DNA of 5,342 bases, from positions 1-5,342 of the forward strand of contig JAAZGX010000079.1 in NCBI GenBank assembly GCA_012511005.1, given 5' to 3'. Below the pieces are notes generated by a model that searched no databases, was not told where the DNA came from, and worked only from the letters and a program-made list of their open reading frames with translations. The translations under genes were made by a program, and so were the position numbers. This DNA comes from Clostridiales bacterium. GTDB lineage: Bacteria; Bacillota; Clostridia; Oscillospirales; Acutalibacteraceae. Shown here piece by piece: positions 2,865-5,342 of this stretch (the first letter of the stretch is position 1; every line of letters begins with the position of its first letter).

Positions 2865-5333
2865 ATGTATAAATTTACAGGTTTTACAGACAACGCTAAC
2901 AATGCGCTGAACTTCGCTGTTGAGGCGGCAGAGGATATGGGGCATACCTATATTGGCAGTGAGCATGTTTTGTTCGGCCTTCTTGTTGACGCTTCAAACA
3001 CGGCGGCGACGGCGCTTAGCGCATATAAAATTACGAAACAAAAAGTAGAGGAATTATTAAAACGAAACATAGGTATAGGTATCCCCACAACACTTTCGCC
3101 TGACGATTTTACACCAAGATGTAAGCACATAATAGAAACGGCGCTTATAATGGGCAAAAGCAGCAGATTTGGAAATGCCGGTACTCAACAGCTTTTAGCG
3201 GCTATTTTAAGGGAGCCGCAAAGCGCAGGATGCCGTTTCCTTGTACAGCTTGGGGTTTCACCTTATGATATGATTACAAAGCTCTCAAAAGGCATTGACA
3301 GCGTCCAATCAGCAAAACAAAAGTCAAGCACGAAAGAGGGCGGCGAGGACGGAGGTCCGCTTTCGCAGTTTGGCAGGGATTTAACTAAGTGTGCGGCAGA
3401 TGGGAAAATTGACCCCGTTATAGGCAGGCATAGAGAAATTCAAAGAGTAATAGAGATACTGAGCAGGCGCACAAAAAACAACCCCTGCCTCATAGGTGAG
3501 CCGGGCGTTGGAAAGACGGCTATTGCAGAAGGGCTTGCACTAAAAATATCTGAGGGTGAAATACCGGAGCTTTTAAAAGACAAGCGAGTATTTTCTCTTG
3601 ACCTTACGGGTATGGTCGCAGGAACAAAATACAGGGGCGACTTTGAGGAACGAATAAAAAGCGTAATAGACGAGGTTACAAATTCTGATGACATTATCTT
3701 GTTTATCGACGAAATTCACAACCTTGTGGGAGCAGGTTCCGCAGAGGGCGCAATAGATGCGGCAAATATTTTGAAACCGTCCCTTGCAAGAGGCGATTTG
3801 CAGGTAATAGGGGCGACGACGATTACAGAATACAGAAAATATATTGAAAAGGACGCCGCCCTTGAAAGGAGATTTCAGCCCGTTCAAGTCGACGAGCCGA
3901 CTGAAGAGGAATCCGTCTTAATACTAAAAGGCTTGCGTCCAAAATACGAAGAGCATCACAAGGTGCATATACCGGATGAAACAATTGAATCGGCAGTGAA
4001 ACTCAGTACGCGCTATATAGGCGACAGATATTTACCCGATAAGGCTATTGATATTATAGACGAGGCATCATCAAAAGTAAGGCTGAGAGCTTTTACGCCG
4101 CCAAAGGAGTTAAAAGAGCTTGAGTTAGAAATAAAAAAGGTAAGTGAGGAGAAATCGGCGGCAGTAGGCGCGCAAAGCTTTGAAGAAGCGGCGTCTTTAC
4201 GGGATAAGGAAAAGGAGCTTACAAAGCAGTATAATGAGCAAAAACAGCTTTGGCATGACTGTGCCGCAAATTATGTAGGCGAGGTAACGGCAGAGGAAGT
4301 GGCAAAGGTAGTGTCCGAGTGGACGAAAATTCCCGTTGTACAGCTAACTATGGAGGAAAGCCGCCGGCTTCTTAATATGGAAGAAGAATTAAAGAAAAGG
4401 ATAGTGGGGCAGGAGAGGGGCGTTAAGGCAGTCTCTAAAGCGATAAGGCGAGGCAGAGCGGGACTTAAAGACCCGAAAAGACCTATTGGCTCATTTATGT
4501 TCTTAGGACCTACGGGAGTAGGCAAAACAGAGCTTTCAAAGGCACTTGCACAGTCAATGTTCGGTAATGAAAACGCGATGATAAGAATAGATATGTCCGA
4601 GTATATGGAGAAACACTCCGTTTCAAGGCTTATAGGCTCACCGCCCGGATATGTGGGTTATGACGAGGGCGGTCAGCTTACAGAGAAAATCAGGAGAAAC
4701 GCCTATTCCGTAGTACTGTTTGACGAAATAGAAAAGGCACACCCCGATGTATTCAATATTCTTTTGCAAATTCTTGAGGACGGTATTTTAACGGACTCGC
4801 AAGGCAGGAGAGTAGACTTTAAGAACTGCGTAATAATAATGACTTCAAACGCCGGCGCTTCACTTATCACCGATAAGAAAATAGAATTAGGATTTTCTGA
4901 TACGGTAGAGGACAGCGACTATGAAAGCCGCGAGAAAAAAATATCAGAAGCTGTTTTGGCGGAGCTTAAAAAACTGTTCAAACCGGAGTTTCTCAACAGG
5001 CTTGATGATATAATCGTATTCAATTCACTTAAAAAGAGCGATATTGAGGAGATTACGAAAAGACTGCTTGAAATACTTAAAAAGCGCGTAGCAGAAATGG
5101 ATATTGATATATCATTCACAGATGCCGTAGTGCAAAAAATTGCAGATGAAGGCTTTGACCTAATTTACGGTGCAAGACCGCTAAAGCGAGCCATTCAATC
5201 AAAGCTTGAGGACCGTATGTCTGAAATGCTGCTTGATAAAAAGCTTGAGGCGGGCAAAAGTTATATTTGTGATATTGCAAAAGACGGTGATGTAGTCGTA
5301 AACCTTGCCGCAGATGAAGCTTTAGCGACTTAA
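2865..5333 (+). CDS. clpC: ATP-dependent Clp protease ATP-binding subunit ClpC
   Basis: This 822-residue cytoplasmic AAA+ unfoldase forms a hexamer that threads substrates into ClpP. The N domain (about 1-145) has two Clp-N repeats. AAA1 has Walker A GEPGVGKT (211-218), Walker B ILFIDE (278-283), pore loop KYRG (255-258) and LERRF arginines (335-336). The middle domain (about 411-470) has a UVR-like SFEEAASLRDKEKEL, including the Phe (F439) that in Bacillus-type ClpC stabilises the resting state. AAA2 has Walker A GPTGVGKT (548-555), pore GYVGYD (595-600), Walker B VVLFDE (616-621), ClpP-docking LGF (675-677), Arg finger R712 and sensor-2 GARPLKR (769-775). Length is typical (about 810-850). 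Of the two N-domain pArg-binding Glu (E32, E106 in Bacillus), the first is kept (E33 in GSEH) but the second is Gln108 (GTQQ). AGGGAGG at 2851-2857 lies 7 bases before the start. No separate promoter is seen in the 25-base gap after mcsB. Confidence 0.97.
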   Translation: MYKFTGFTDNANNALNFAVEAAEDMGHTYIGSEHVLFGLLVDASNTAATALSAYKITKQKVEELLKRNIGIGIPTTLSPDDFTPRCKHIIETALIMGKSSRFGNAGTQQLLAAILREPQSAGCRFLVQLGVSPYDMITKLSKGIDSVQSAKQKSSTKEGGEDGGPLSQFGRDLTKCAADGKIDPVIGRHREIQRVIEILSRRTKNNPCLIGEPGVGKTAIAEGLALKISEGEIPELLKDKRVFSLDLTGMVAGTKYRGDFEERIKSVIDEVTNSDDIILFIDEIHNLVGAGSAEGAIDAANILKPSLARGDLQVIGATTITEYRKYIEKDAALERRFQPVQVDEPTEEESVLILKGLRPKYEEHHKVHIPDETIESAVKLSTRYIGDRYLPDKAIDIIDEASSKVRLRAFTPPKELKELELEIKKVSEEKSAAVGAQSFEEAASLRDKEKELTKQYNEQKQLWHDCAANYVGEVTAEEVAKVVSEWTKIPVVQLTMEESRRLLNMEEELKKRIVGQERGVKAVSKAIRRGRAGLKDPKRPIGSFMFLGPTGVGKTELSKALAQSMFGNENAMIRIDMSEYMEKHSVSRLIGSPPGYVGYDEGGQLTEKIRRNAYSVVLFDEIEKAHPDVFNILLQILEDGILTDSQGRRVDFKNCVIIMTSNAGASLITDKKIELGFSDTVEDSDYESREKKISEAVLAELKKLFKPEFLNRLDDIIVFNSLKKSDIEEITKRLLEILKKRVAEMDIDISFTDAVVQKIADEGFDLIYGARPLKRAIQSKLEDRMSEMLLDKKLEAGKSYICDIAKDGDVVVNLAADEALAT

Positions 5334-5342
5334 TAATTAAAA

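Noticed and set aside
2948..5119. Minus-strand ORFs of 66-104 aa antisense to clpC
   Set aside because: Same reason: the plus-strand clpC frame is unmistakable through the whole span.
1..5342. CRISPR array, insertion sequence, tRNA or phage attachment site
   Set aside because: No spaced direct repeats of CRISPR type, no transposase or terminal inverted repeats, and no tRNA cloverleaf were seen; the window is ordinary core chromosome apart from the 240-841 spacer.
5334..5342. Terminator or next gene after clpC
   Set aside because: Only nine AT-rich bases remain, too few to support any call.

Overview
The window looks like chromosome from a low-GC Gram-positive bacterium, most likely a member of the Clostridia, perhaps an Oscillospirales/Ruminococcaceae-like gut lineage. 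The order ctsR-mcsA-mcsB-clpC is the classic Firmicutes protein-quality-control operon. AT-rich spacers, strong AGGAGG-type ribosome binding sites and a CtsR heptad operator all fit. The clade below Clostridia is a guess from the general look of the proteins.

Layout: positions 1-239 hold the 3' end of rpsI (ribosomal protein S9), which ends at a strong hairpin terminator (252-286). Positions 240-841 contain no large gene but are not empty. They hold a probable 37-aa minus-strand membrane peptide with a Cys-rich tail (295-408) and its candidate promoter (436-464). They also hold a pair of mutually exclusive hairpins (490-512) and a probable 43-aa, extremely acidic plus-strand ORF (531-662). 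Next comes a 10-bp-periodic array of CtsR-half-site-like heptads (670-726), then a dense promoter/operator region (740-828) that drives the operon. From 842 to 5333 four genes run in one direction, tightly packed: ctsR (2-bp gap), mcsA (8-bp overlap), mcsB (25-bp gap), clpC. Only 9 bases follow clpC, so neither its terminator nor the next gene is visible.

How the genes work together, from family knowledge: CtsR represses the operon by binding the heptad box over the transcription start. McsA and McsB form the protein-arginine kinase complex that inactivates CtsR and marks damaged proteins with phosphoarginine (pArg). ClpC is the AAA+ unfoldase that recognises pArg and feeds ClpP.

The most notable points are these. 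(1) McsB has two active-site substitutions: Tyr in place of the phosphagen-kinase Cys, and Gly in place of a phosphate-binding Arg. ClpC also lacks one of the two N-domain glutamates known to bind pArg, although McsB's allosteric pArg pocket motif is intact. Together these suggest a modified or weakened pArg pathway. (2) The upstream array of heptads is spaced exactly like CtsR half-sites. (3) The spacer between rpsI and ctsR carries two plausible undescribed small proteins. No wholly new multi-gene system is evident.
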